From the NCBI GenBank assembly GCA_014549065.1, contig JACDOX010000038.1, forward strand, positions 62,001-126,000: 64,000 bases of DNA. The letters run 5' to 3'. The stretch is from Cardinalis cardinalis. Its lineage: Eukaryota; Chordata; Aves; Passeriformes; Cardinalidae. Both the position numbers and the translations under genes were made by a program. This document shows, piece after piece, positions 33,301 to 46,539 of the stretch. How positions within the stretch are numbered: the stretch's first letter is position 1; each line of letters opens with the position of its first letter. The notes below the pieces were generated by a model. The model did no database searches, was not told the DNA's origin, and saw only the letters and a list, made by a program, of their open reading frames with translations.

Positions 33301-36300
33301 TTTAAAGAAAATGTATTTTTATGTGCAGATATAGGCATCTAAATGCTTTATGTAAGCATTTTGCAGTCTCTAGGACTGCATCCGCATTGTGCAGGTGTGT
33401 GTCTGCATCCAGTACGTGTCCATGCATGTAATGCCCTATCTAATGATTTTTCCCCTTGGCTTTCCCTGTTGAGTTCTGGGTTTGAGTTTCATTTTGCTGA
33501 GCTTTCATTTATTTCACTCAGATTTTTTTTCTCCCCTAAAGCATGTTACACAGAGGGAGGGATGCTTGCCAATTCACTCTGCAGTCTGGGAGACAGTTTA
33601 GAGCTGTGGCTGCTAAGTGGGTCCAGTACAGCGGTGTACAAAACCCTGACACGTGTGCAGTGACACCTGCTCTTTACACTGATTATCTCTCCCAAAATCT
33701 CTTGGGATCTGAAGCTGAAGGAATGTTCAAAAATGCAGATGCAGAAGAGGGCCAAAGTTGTTCCCTTGTGCTGAGAAAAGCACAATGTTNAAGCTGGCCC
33801 CAGCAGTGTTAGGAGAGGAGAAAACATAAAGACAGAGGGGGTGAGTTACCTAAATCTCGCTTGTTTTTATGCTCTGCAAACAAGACTGAAGGCCCTGCTT
33901 GAAAAGCATCTCTGAGAATAACAGAGAGAGATCCTTTACCTTTCAGTGGGGGGTGTCAGAGTGGGTGAAACACCTCCCCACCCCTCACAGAGCGNGCAGA
34001 GCCCCTGCCCTGTGCCTGGCAGCCCCACACTGCCCCTGTGCAGAGCTGCATGCCTGCTGAGAGCAGCACCGGCACGGCTGTACACACACCCCTCTGGCAG
34101 AGCGACACGGGGTGCTCAGCCCTCCTCTCACTGCTGGAAAGGGGAGGATCAAACCTCCTCCAGAGGAAGTACTGCACACATTGGGAACCAGATTCCAGGG
34201 AAAACAGTTACAAAGCCACAAGTCCCCATTTCTTTCTTCTCTCACCACTGACAGCGCTGGGCTGATGATTGCAAATGCTGTCCTCATCAGAAGAACACCC
34301 TTTGTCTGGATCCTGGGTCTGGATTCACCCTGGCACAGCCACAGCCAGCCCCACTACCTCCAAACCTTCAGGGCGCATGTCTGCAGCCCCCCTCAACCTG
34401 GCACATGGCAAGGAGACTTGTGCAGTGCACCAGGGCCGCCCAAGGGGCGGCCAGCTGAAGCACTGCTCCAAGTTGTCACCAGAGCTCCCAGGAGAAACAA
34501 CAGGTCTGCTCTGCATCCTGGTTCTCTGCCAGGACTCTTCTGTTGGCTTTGCAAAGAGACAGGATGGGAAGCAAAGCTGCGGGATAGGAGCAGCCAGGGA
34601 CAACCTTGCTGCTTTCCCTCTATTCTGTGGGTGGTTAAAGGGGCTGCTCACTGCATTCTTGCACCTTTTCTTATCCACAGTCTCCCTTATCTGCCTCTAT
34701 GCAGAAAGCATGTAAATACCCTCATGCCCTGATTCAGTTTCTCCTCCTACTTTTACTCACTCAGGTGCTCCCCAACAAACACAGGGGACAGGGAGTGGGG
34801 CTGGGGGAAAGCAGCAGACAGCAGACAGTCTCCATCTCACCCGTGTAACAGAAAGGGATGGTGGTCCCTCCTGCCTGGCTCATTGGCACCCCATCTCACC
34901 CACTCACCTCTGGTCCTGCCTCCTGTCGCTGCTGTGCACCACAGACACAGTCCTCACTGCACAGACCTGTGTCCTAGCCACTGCCTCCATCAGGTCTTCA
35001 GTCTGGTGCCCCTGTGCCAGGACCAGTCAAAGGAGTGAGGCCAGTGCAAGCAGTCGAGAAACCTGCAGAGATGGGGGAGCAACTTGCAGGGTGATTTCCC
35101 CCTATCTCAGTTCCCACTGACTTAGATATGGACTGGCTTGTCTGCATCCCAGCAGTGTCCACCTCTGTCCTGAAATGAACTGCTGGCCCAGGCACTCTAT
35201 GTCTCCACCAGCAGTAGGACTTACCAGGGTTCTTATGCCTGCAGACCAACCTCTCACACAGCACAGACTGCCAGGCCACATGGGGCCCCCCAGGAGCTAG
35301 TGTGGGCTGTATTCCCCAGCTGGAGACTCCAGCCTAANAAGCTCAAACTACAGACTTTCTGATGGATGAGAACTCTAGAAAGAGAACCCCTGAGTTTCAG
35401 GACTTCCACCTGACTCACTGCTACAGCCAAGTGCTGGGCTTTCCTTGAAAACCACAGCATTCTGCCAAGTTTGGGTGGAGCATTAGACAAGATCTGCCAG
35501 CTCTACACCTTAAAAAGAAGATCCAACCAGGATGGAGCCCATCAACAGGACAGCTGGTTCATGGCACACACATGCATGACTGCCATGCTGGTTGTAGCCA
35601 GCAAGTGCTCTAGGGGCATCAGGGAGTGATTCTGCCAAAGATTTTTTTTCTCCTTTCCCATGCCTTACACAGGTACTCACACACAGAGGTACCCCCCAGC
35701 AGCAGTTATCTCAAGCCCATCTGAGCTTGGAGTCCAAGCAGAATTGCCAAGGGCCCAGCTGAGGCCATCTGGCTGCAAGGCATCTCAGTGCAAAAGGAGC
35801 ACAATCAGACATGAGTGTGGAGGGAGTGAGAGGTAACCTTGAAATCANTGATTTGGAAAGGAGAGAAGAAGCTATGTATTTGCCAGCCCTAGGTAGCAAA
35901 GAAGAGTTAAGCCAAGAACTGTTTTCTTGGGAGNGTGGCCTTAAAGAAATAAAATTCTTCCTTTCTCTCAGACCTGATGGGCCTCAGACATACCTCTTTT
36001 TCAATGTGTGTCATTTTGGGCATAAACATGTCAACACAAAACAGATCTTGTGCCATTTTCTGTGGCCTAAAAGCAGGAGAACAGGCATGACAGAGGCAGT
36101 CTTGGAGACATAAGATGAAGCTAAGGCTCTCAGCAGGTTGCAGGATATCTTTTATGATGGCATGTAAATCCACACANGGAATGATTTCTGTCAGTCTAGA
36201 GCCAGGTGGATGACTTTGTGTATTTAAATGTGTGTGTACTGTGTAGCTACTGTTGGAGAGTCATAAAAATCACTGTTTTAAGGGGGATAAGCAGTTAGCT

Positions 36301-37084
36301 TGTAATTAATTTCTCTGACATTTTCCATTGCAAGAATCTTCAGGCCGGTTCTCTGAGAAAAATCAACAATTCCATGTTTTGCAACAGGCATTTCAAAGTC
36401 AGCAGGGCAAAAATTCTGAGGTTAAGGACATGTTTTTTACTTTGTCCCATCACATTTCATTCTGTCTTAGCTGCATTATAAACTGTTNAATAATCACAAT
36501 TTCTTTTCTGTCACTTTCTTGCAGAAATCCTGGCAGACAGTCCAAACAGCATCTGAGCATAAATGTTTAAGAGATAAACCAAACACCTCAGTAAATCAGT
36601 GGCAACTCCCCACCAGTACCATGGTAAGTACCAGACCTCAGCTTTGGCAGAGCCAGAGAAAGGCAGAGGTCCAATCAGGCTACACACAAAATGTGGACAA
36701 ATCATCCAGGTTCTCTTCTATCTGTTCAAATGTGCCTCAATGTGAAAGGGTCACCTGCACTCCACTACTCAGGATGCAGAAGAAAGGCAAATCACTTAGA
36801 GCTTTCATTAATGTCTGTGAAACAAGTGCAGGTTAGTCACNAGCTTGAACAGTCAGACTCAGTGCTGAAAGCTCAGCATGCATGAGAATGAACAATTTAT
36901 TTTACTGAAAAGACTTTGAGGGGTTTCCTCTTAAGAAACAAATTAAAACGCAGCACATATAAAAAACCCACCACCAAACCATAAAACCAACTACATGAAG
37001 GGTAATTTATTTACTCTGAAGTATTAGAAAATGGCAGGTTTACAGTTTCCTTTTCAGCCTTTCTTCCATCCTACTTGTGTGTGG

Positions 37085-37145
37085 ACATTTCGATTCAAAT
37101 TTTAATTAATGAGCGCATGCAGCTCTCTCCATGGAGTCCCTCCCT
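37085..37145. promoter_or_regulatory. Possible conserved non-coding patch
   Basis: tttcgattcaaattttaatt runs into aatgagcgcatgcagctctc: a homeobox-type TTAATTAAT core beside retained CpGs. Composition-based inference only. Confidence 0.22.
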
Positions 37146-38379
37146 CAACCTTTACACTTCAAAGAAACTTGAAGTAGAATTAAGGTGGCCTGGGAAACAA
37201 GACTGGCATTTCCTAGCTTGACTTCACAAGCTAAAAATTGAATCACTGTTCTTTTATTTTCTGTATGTAATTGCTTCTACAGCTTGAATGTGCACGAGCT
37301 ATGACAAAACCAATAAACAGGCCAAGAACTTTCTGTGAAGATGGAGAAAGAGCTATCCATGAATCTCCAAGCACTGACAGAGAAGAGAGGAACAAAGAAA
37401 CAGCAANGGACAGCAAGAAAAGCAACCAATGTAGAGATTACACAATCCTGTTTTATGATGAAAAAAGCAGCACTGACCTTGCCAAGGGGTTGAATGAGGC
37501 AAAGAAAGCAGAAGCCAAATTGGAAAAGGTGCATTGGAGAGAGGTGGAAGAGGGTGAAGCTGGCAGGTCCCTCCCTCATTGTCATGATGCCCAGAAGGTG
37601 AGGCTATAGGAAGGCATAATCAGGCAGATCATGCTGCAGACAGGTTTCTTGTGTTGCACAATACACTCCTAAGAGACTAAGACAGGGCTGAGGGCTGTAC
37701 TGCATGGAAGGCAAGGACGGGACCAAGCTGGTCTGGTCTGTGTAACCTCAGAGCAGGCGCACCATGGTAGGGGTGGATGCAGTGGGGATGGTTACAGTCC
37801 AGATGCCATGTNGCCTTAGCCCAGCAAGGGCAAGGTGAGAGCCAAGGCAGCTTGCCAGGCTCACACAGCTGCCCTGCACCCTGCTGGCTGATGCACCCCC
37901 GTGGCACTGCTCTGCACCATCTGGATTTACCATTGCAAGCATATGCCAGCACAGGCAGAACATAGCTGTGTTCACAGGGCAAACTTGCCCTAAGCAGCTG
38001 TGCAGCAGCTGTGCAGAGAGCAGANGCTTTCTCCTCAGATGCCCAGGAGTGAAGGGACCCAAGTGCTGGCTGTTATCATGTCCTGTGCTTACTCTGTAAC
38101 CTTAAGCAAGCCACCAAAGCTTCCTGAAGCTCAGCTCTCCCTCTGTTAAAGGCTCTGAATAATCAGTCCCTTGTTGCAAGGGGCGTGAGCAAGGACCTGA
38201 CAGCTGAGAGCAATGACAAGGGCCAGTGCAGGGAGGAGATGCCTCAGCCCACCCACTCCAGAGGAGCTGTGCAGCTCAGGGCTGCACCCACACCACCTTC
38301 CTGCCCCACACCAGAGGCAGGAGCTCTGCCAAAGCAGGGTGGTGGCTCCAAAGCAGGGTGGTGGTTTGTGGGGAGCAGC

Positions 38380-38500
38380 CGTGCGTGACGGCAGTCGGCC
38401 ACGGGAATCGTGCTGATTAATGACAGAGCAGCAGCACCGCCAGCCAGCCATGTGCATCAGCGGCTCTAAATGGAGCAGCAGGGTTTTACGTGGGACTTGC
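38380..38500. promoter_or_regulatory. CpG-retaining patch, possible regulatory element
   Basis: Six CpGs fall within about 40 bp (gtgcgtgacggcagtcggcc, acgggaatcgtgc), followed by a gattaatgac homeobox-type site and accgccagccagcc. It sits inside a GC-richer stretch (37700-38900) with no supported exon. Confidence 0.25.
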
Positions 38501-39830
38501 TAGGGACTAGTTTTGATGCAGGAGATTAACTAAAGCTCAAGAGAACATTCTTGGGTTTTCTCCACCTGCTCTGGAAGCTGAAGCNACACAAGTGACCAGG
38601 CAGATGTCTTTCCTCACTCTCTGAAAATCCCTTTCCTGGAAAAGGGAGCACAGCGATGCTCTGGCTGATGCAGTGGCACTCGGCCCTGCCCACTCCGGCC
38701 TCCAGGAAGCAGATGCATCTCATCTCCCACACTCAACATAAAGCTCAATCAGCTAAGGCCCCTGGCCACAGCTCTCCCTCATGGCTCTGAAGCAGCCACT
38801 GTGCCATCCAGGGTCCCGCACACTAGTTCTCCATACACAGAGGTGAGATGTGTGTGGGAGAGAGGGAAGGAAGCTGCAGCCTCCTCAGATAGCACCATTG
38901 CTTTTCCTGTCCTGCACCTCCAGAGCCCACCTCCAAGGATGGTTCCCAGCTGTGGCTGAGAGCTCTTGGCTCACCAATGCAGCGCTGTCTTCCACAGAGA
39001 AATGGAGGGAGCCTCTGAGACCAGGGCAGGAGAAAAACAGACCAGCAGTCCTCAGTGACAACACAAGCACTGTGGTNGGACAGAGCCCCACAGCCAGCCC
39101 AAGAACGTACAAGCACAAATTTTCCTCAGTGCCAGCTTTATAGGCCTGGCTGCTCTACTGCTGTGCCAAGAATATCCAGTAAGCCAGGTCTTACCCTTTT
39201 TTTGCAATAGAAAAGATTGTGGTTATGACTGAACATTTATTCCTTCCAGTCTGCTGATTATTTCACCAGGCAACCTGAACATTCCATTAATATCTTTTGT
39301 GGAGCTAAATATATACACTAACCACATATACAAATACATATAAATACATCTCTATCTCGCAGAGAATCCAATTAAGTGAATATGTTACGCCTTAGCAATT
39401 AATGAATTCAACAAGCTGAGCTGCCTCTTGCATATGATTAAAGTTCAAGCAATATCAATCATAACAGCAAAAAAGATTCCAGATTTTCCTACATGCTGTC
39501 TACAAAGATATTGTTAACACTTAAATCAATGGGAAAATTCAAGTGTGTTTGCAAAGCTCAGGAAACTCATATTTTNGATGACATACAGCCTGTCCTTCAA
39601 ATTATGGTAGCCTGTTCTTGAATGTGGTGTCTCAGGCCATCCCTGCTGCCTTATATATCTTTTTTGCAGCATTTTCTGGATGGCAGGTCTGTAAAAATAC
39701 TTGTGTCCAATGGGACAAAAGAGAGCAAATTCCAGGACTGAACAGATCAGACTGACTCTAATCACTTGACTCATGCAAATGTTTTCCTTCTCTTTGTGTT
39801 CAGTTGCCAGTTTTCTGTTTGTATTTATAC

Positions 39831-39868
39831 ATGTGTAAGTGTGTGTTTGTGTGCACGGGTGTGTGCTG
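39831..39868. repeat. TG-rich microsatellite remnant
   Basis: Imperfect TG/GTGT run (gtgtaagtgtgtgtttgtgt, then gcacgggtgtgtg). Confidence 0.65.
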
Positions 39869-42800
39869 ATTCTTTCACACATTAATCTTTTTCCAGGACA
39901 AGCCTGTTCGTGCAGTTTCTGCCTCTCAGCTATAGACAACACTGAGCCCTCTAGGGACTGCTCATTACCTCTTTCTCTCACAATATGCCTCCTCTGCATT
40001 CATGAGACAATCCCTAGGGGCAAGTACTACATAAATAAATATTTAAGTAGCCACTAAACCACAGAAGATGCAAAAAAGCACGTGAGGGACTTGTCCGCAG
40101 TATTCAGGGCACAAAGGAGAAAGAACAGAGGCAAGGCTTGGAGGGTTGGGACCNGACAAGTGATGAGGGTGTGAATTGGAAACACAGCTATACCCTTCCC
40201 TTCTCTGACCCAGCCAGCACAGTGGGTTGGTTTTCACCCTGAGACCAGAGCTGATGTAGTACAGGTCTGTATTAGCACAGCTGCATAAATCCAAAAGCCA
40301 AGAATGTGCCATACTGGGAGGCTGACAGAGGAAAGAGCCTTTAACGGAACCATCACAGGCACAGATAACGAATCCTACTAATGCTGAGTCTTTTTCAGTT
40401 TAACCGCTCCACCATTCTCCTAGTTTGTTGCCACACTCCAGAAAGAGGTCTCGAATGCCCAGGAGAAGGTTGGAGGTTCATCTCTGAGGACTGGTTGGGT
40501 CTGTCACTCAGAGAGGCCAGGCATGAGACCCAGACCTGGCTGCTCCTTTGCCCTCTGAACTGGGTACCAGGAGGCTCCTTTNAGAGTTCCTTCCAGGCTC
40601 ACCAGCTTAGAGATCCTATATGCACTCAGAATTATTTGTGCCTATGCCCATAGCACTACAGATTTCACAAGTCTCTATGAGATATCAAAGAATATAATTT
40701 GGATATTTTCTAGATTCCTTGAGAAATGCTGTTCTGGAAATGGATATTTCAGGGAATAGGGTATGTATTTGGCCACTTATGTCAGCCATGNAAGACAGCA
40801 GTTTGAAAGGTGATAGCCATATAAAATATGCCATACTCTAGGAAACCACATACTATTTGTATGCTTCCCAACATATCCAGGAGAGCTAAAAAGCTCTTAG
40901 AAAATCAGTCAAGAGACAGTTTCTTGCAGAGTACACTCTAGCAAAAATCATAGAGCCCACAGCAGGCACCAGCAGACTTGAAGGACCACTTGTGTGATCA
41001 GAGGAGGGCATTTTTTGTGCACTGGCACGCAGCTGTTGGAGGGTGACATTTCTGAGAGATTTGGAGAACTTTCTTTCAGGAGCATGTCCCAGATTTTTCA
41101 CTTCCCCAGAGAGCAGGAAAGGTCAAAGAAGGCCCCCTTTCAGGTTCTCTAGTACTATTTTCTCCTCCAGTACAAAGATTCTGGCTGCTACTTGAGTTGT
41201 GGTAAGGAGCAAGCCATCAGCAAGAGTTTTGGGCCCAAAGTGAATGCAATCAGCCAAAGTCACTTCTTCCCTCTGTTTCAGCAATTTCTTCAACTTTTCG
41301 TTCTGCCTCAGCAGGATGGGTTTTCATCACTTTTTTTACCCTGCTGTACATCAGTGTTCTTTAGGAAAGGAAGACATTTTGGGTTAAAAGCTCATTATTG
41401 ATAATAAAAACAAAATAAAATACCCAGTCTGTATAAATAAATAAAAAAACTAAGCCTTTGCACATTTGCAAACTTGGTGTTCAATGGGAGAGGGTATGTT
41501 TCTTTACCTGAACTCTGTGCAATAAGTATATATAGAAATGTACCTCCTTCCCTAGGCAACTTTCNTCCATTACAGGGAGAAGCACCCCATCCCTCAGAAA
41601 CCTGAAGAGTGAGAAGAGCCAGCAGCATCCACCAGAGCAGCAGATGGAGGTGCCCTGTCAGTGTGGTGCACACCACTGCACATGAGAATTCAGCCCATTC
41701 CTTCCATCCATTCCCATTTCTCTATAAGCAGAGTGGAAAACGAAAACATCCTTCCAAAGATGTCAATCCAGTCATCCAGATGTCAAATCATAACTGCATT
41801 TGCGCACTTGGGATTCCCTTGGGATTTTTCACAGCCATCACAGCTGATGATTTCCCAAAGTGGCTGCTGCATTGTCAGGTTTCTTGCAGTTTGCTTTTTG
41901 TGTGGCATCAAGCCCTTTCCACCCATCACCTCCTCCCTGTCTGTGATTACCCCCGCCTGTCAGCACTGCAGTAAATACGTGTATATTCCCGGGTCTCTCA
42001 TTTTTCACTTTACAGAACTTTCTTGCCTAAAAAATGCAGACTTTCCAACCAGAACAGACACTAATAAAGAGAACAAACAGGAATTTTTGACAGACTAATG
42101 GGCTCCATTCACTATCCATGCATCTACCTACACATAAGAACTTTTGTCTGCTTCCTGCAGGTTATTGCACTTCTGCAACTGTGCCATTGTTAAGCTGTTG
42201 TCAGAGGTNCCTGTAATCTTATAGATCAGGAAAAATCAGGTCTCATGAGAGCTGGACAAGATATCTCCAAAAACCAGAAGTCTGGTGACACGCAGCAAGC
42301 AGCACAGCGAGACTCAGTGAAAGAGAGCTCCATGCTCAAACTCCTGGGTACAAAAAAGCAAACCCTGCTTATGGACAGACTGTATTTTGGAGGGGAACAG
42401 AGCCACGCTCTTGACCCCATTTTGTCTTCANAGAAGCAGGCCTGAGGTTTGGGATTGGGACCCAGGTCTGTTGACTCTCACTGACATAAATGGTTCTGCT
42501 CCCTTCCTTACTCTACCACGTTTTCACTTTGGCCGTGGTAAATGCCTCTCAGTCCCCCAACCCTGCACATCTATTCTAAAGGCTGTTTCAGAGATTATTT
42601 TCCTGATGTAATTTTTACCTCATCTTTTCATTCTTCTTTTGCCTCCCTCCTCAGTTGTATCAAGTCNCTCTTTTCCAAGACACTTTATGCCTCTAATCCC
42701 TCAGTCAGTAACAAGATGTGAATGCTGACCTGTTCCACTTTCTTCAGGAGCTTTTCAGAGACCCACACAATCTTCTTCAAGTTTGGCCTTCTTCCTGAGG

Positions 42801-44719
42801 GAGGTCCCATGAGCACCAGTGAAGTTCTGTCATTGCTTTTTGTCTTACCCTACTATAAGGCTCACTTTTGCCCTTTTACTCACTTTCTGCAGATAATTTG
42901 CAGTGGTCAGGCTGCTGCCATGTTAAGCTTATAGTCCACACAACTCAAAATTCTCCCCCATTTACAATTCATTTGTAAATTAATTGTATTTCCATAGCAG
43001 GTCAATGCAAAAATATTCATTGCCATTGGTGGATAAAATATATCCTCTCTTAACAGATCTTCCCCAAAGTATGCTGAGCAAGAAAATCCTGGCTATTTAC
43101 TACTGTTCTTAACTGGCCTGCATTTGCTGTGCACTGGCTCTCCCCTCTGTCTGTGTGACCATGTTTTCTCAGCTTATATATTACCTGGTAACTATTTAGT
43201 AGCTGCAGCCATCATCTATGTCTCTCTGTGCAACTCGCAGCACAGCAGGGCACTGGTTATTGGCAGGCTTTTTCAGTGAATAGAGTAACACAGATAATCA
43301 AAATAACCAGAAAGCTTGTTCTGCACAGTTCATAAATCAAACTCACCAGGGCTGGTCTGCATGACAGAGAATGATAGTCGTACCGCAGCCTGAGTGCTAT
43401 TCATTACAGTGCCTGTTCCCCTAATTACCCCTCCATTTTCACACATTTCCTAATGGCCGGTTAGAAGAGCTTTGTGCTGATGAAAGGCTGCCACATCTCA
43501 TCCCAAGAAAGCACAGTTACATCTCTACAGAGGGCAAAGCAACCTCTGTGAACACAGCTCATTCTCAGAGAGCTCAGAGACCCCCAAGGCTCAGGAAAAA
43601 GAAGAGATCTGCTATCACAGATTTGCCTTTGCCTGACCACAACAAGTTCATAGGTATCTGGGAAGTCTGTCTTGAATTTATGTAAGTAATTTAAATGTAT
43701 TTAATGGCACTTGAAAAAACAGCCGAAACTCAAGAAGTGAGTGTCTATTTTTTTCCATTCATACCTCAAAAGCTTCTCTCCCCACCCCCCAGCTCTCCTT
43801 CCCCCTATCCCAGCATGAAACACAACCTTTGAAACACTAGCTACTCACTCCATGCATGTGACAGACTGATTAAACTCACAGATAATAACCTTGCAAGGCA
43901 GAGTCAAACTTGCAGCAGTACACGCTGTTCTCATCATTGGCTCCCAAAAATAGTTTGTTGCCAATAAGAGTCAATCAGTTCAGGCTCTGCCAGCCTGCAC
44001 TTCTACNGTCCTCCCCCATCTCAGGGGTTGCTGACACAACTCATCCCCTCAAGAGTGGTTGCAAGGCTGTAAATACCACAAGGAGTTGTGTATTGGTTGC
44101 TGAAAATACCTCAGGTTTGTAAGATTAATGTACATCAGGCTTCCAGGGGTCCTCCCTGTCTATGCTCCCTTGTGTAAGGGAGATATGAGAGAGTTCTGGC
44201 CTGCAGTAGCTGAGGCAGCATTTATGGACTTCAGTTGACATCTTCCACAACCTCCTAAGANATGGTGGCAATGATGATCCTGGAACAGCTGTTTCAGCTT
44301 TGTCTCAGCAACNCCTGCTGCAAGAACTCAGCACAACCATCTCCAAAGAGAGAAAAGAGGAAGCATGAGACTGCANACAAGTCAATCTGAAGGCATTCGG
44401 GAGGATACAACACGGAGCAGAAAACAAAGTCCCAGGACAGAAACAAACAGAAAAGAGGTTCTCAGTCTGCAAGGGTGGAGTGCAGCATTGACAAGAAGCC
44501 AAACCAAGTCTGTGAATGGGCCATTTTGGGGAGAGAAAGCAGTCCATTATGTCTTAGATCTGTTCATTTTGATATCTACATTGCAAAATTTTTCTCCTGA
44601 CGTCAAGCAGCGAACCTACTCTGAAGTCAATGGAATTGCAATGCTTATGCCAGAGGTGAATTTGGCTCCCAAAGGACTTTTCTATGCCATGATTTAGATA
44701 ATAAGCCTTCAAAACTTAC

Positions 44720-44764
44720 GTTGCGGCTATAGCGTGAGCGGAGGACAAAACGGGCCAGAAAAGG
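44720..44764 (-). other. Candidate in-frame microexon on the GRIN2B strand (hypothetical)
   Basis: On the minus strand, tattgtattgcag is followed by 45 nt and then GTAAGT. The 45 nt are open in phase 0 to 0 and read PFLARFVLRSRYSRN. The adjoining GRIN2B exon at 25627 also starts at phase 0, so this segment could be spliced in without a frameshift. It would then add 15 residues with four arginines just before VGKWK, at the linker between amino-terminal and ligand-binding domains. Five CpG dinucleotides fall within about 37 bp, in otherwise CpG-poor sequence. A possible branch point (gtgac) lies about 25-30 nt upstream of the acceptor, but the polypyrimidine tract is weak. I do not recognise the peptide. 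It could be a cryptic exon, an exon of an unrelated nested transcript, or chance. Confidence 0.25.
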
Positions 44765-46539
44765 CTGCAATACAATAGCCATCTGTCACACTCAAGTCTA
44801 AAGCCCAGCTAACTCAGCTGAGCCTAGAGCTCAGCTATGGCATAAAATAAGGGCAAGAAATACTGGAAGCTAATGAGCACCCCTGGAGGAAATCCTACCC
44901 CCATCTAACAGTATGAAACAGTACAGATGTGTTAATACAGGTCTCTTTATGAAAACTGCATCCCAGAATATTTTGTGAAGTTAAATACAAGGCAGAAAAT
45001 GGCACACAGCACAAAGAATAGCTGGTGCACTGAGCAATCAAGAGGAAGTGCAAATGGCCATATAATTTCGCCTTTTAAAAGCAACTTCATAAAAGCTCAT
45101 TCATCCATAAAAATGCTGCGTTTCTGTTTTCTGCCTTCCTAGGAGCTTTCTTGCCTGCCCCCTTTATCTTCAGCTACAGGCTTTAGATCTTCTCAAAAGA
45201 CTAAGAACACCTGTCCTTCCATGCCCAGATATTGCCTCTGCACTTCAAGGTTGTTTTATATAGCTCCTAAGTATTGCCAGATAGGGCTAATCAAAGAGTT
45301 CACAGGGCCTCAGACTCTTAATAGAAATTAAAGTAATGCAGATGATAACTGTCTATGACTATTGCATCACCAACACAACCACTACCCCCCAAAAAAGAAA
45401 AGTATGTCAAGGCAGTATGTGGTGAATACATTTGAAATTTAAAAAATAGAAATTAATGGGATACAGTTTCAGGTGTGGAAGAGTAAATTTGTTTCCAAGT
45501 TCCTTTGAGAAAATAGAATTTGGCACTCCAGCACCCAANAGAATGTAGACATCATTTTAAACGCCATGACATTCAGCCTTCAAACTCTCTTCAGCTTTGA
45601 TATCTGCAGGACCCATTCGAACAGCAAGTTCCAATTATCATTCATTATGCTATAATACAGATATTTCATTTCCTCAATGCACCCAAGATCTCCCACTCTC
45701 TCCATATGTATGTTTAATTTATCTACTTGTAGTGTGCAATATCTCCTTTCAACACTTTGAGAGACTGACCTCCAGAATGTGTTTTTGTGGTGCCTAATAA
45801 AAGACACCATAATAATGACATTAAAGATGAGACACTTGATATATGAAAGTCCTAGAGAATTACAGCACGCCAGAAGACAAATACAAGTCNAGAAGAGGAA
45901 GTTGAGGCAGTTAAATCTCTGTGGGTATATATTGGTGATAGATAGGNAGACGGAGATGAAAGAGAAAAACAAAGATAAGGCCAAGAAAGGCAATAAAGAG
46001 CAAAGCCTGGCTTAAAGAAAAAAATAGGAGAGACAATATGTAGCCTTTATCCTTCTTCCAGGGTTACAGATGCTGTGCAGAAGACGACCTGCCAACCTTC
46101 CAACCTCACCTTGAAGACATCAGCTGGCACGCAGCACAGACAGTGAGTGACTGCAGCAGCTCTTGGGCCCAAGCAGACCCTTGGCCTAGATGCCCCCGTT
46201 TGTTTCAAGTGAGAGAGATACCTCATGAGCTCTGCTCCCTTGCTCCCTTCTTTCCTGTGACAGCCTCCAGTCACTATGTTCATCATGGTCCAAAGGAACT
46301 GTTCCAACACGGGAACCACCTGAACCTCTAACCATACAAACCAAATCACAGAAATGCTTCCTCCACCGGGGACCAGGTAAAAGTGCTGATGCTGTCACTG
46401 ATGCTGCCACTTAGTGCTGCCAAAGGGATTGCTGAAAATGGGGAAGCTCTGAGATTCAGAGTCCATTTCCTGTTCTGCAGTCTCTCCCCCTTTATCCTCA
46501 GTTCTCCAAATTACAACTAAACAATGCCAATTCATTAAA

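Noticed and set aside
34112..34732. 206-codon open frame on the plus strand, the longest in the window
   Set aside because: It overlaps other open frames on both strands in a GC-richer, stop-poor stretch. The translation is rich in Pro, Ser and Gly with no recognisable domain, and there is no promoter or splice context.
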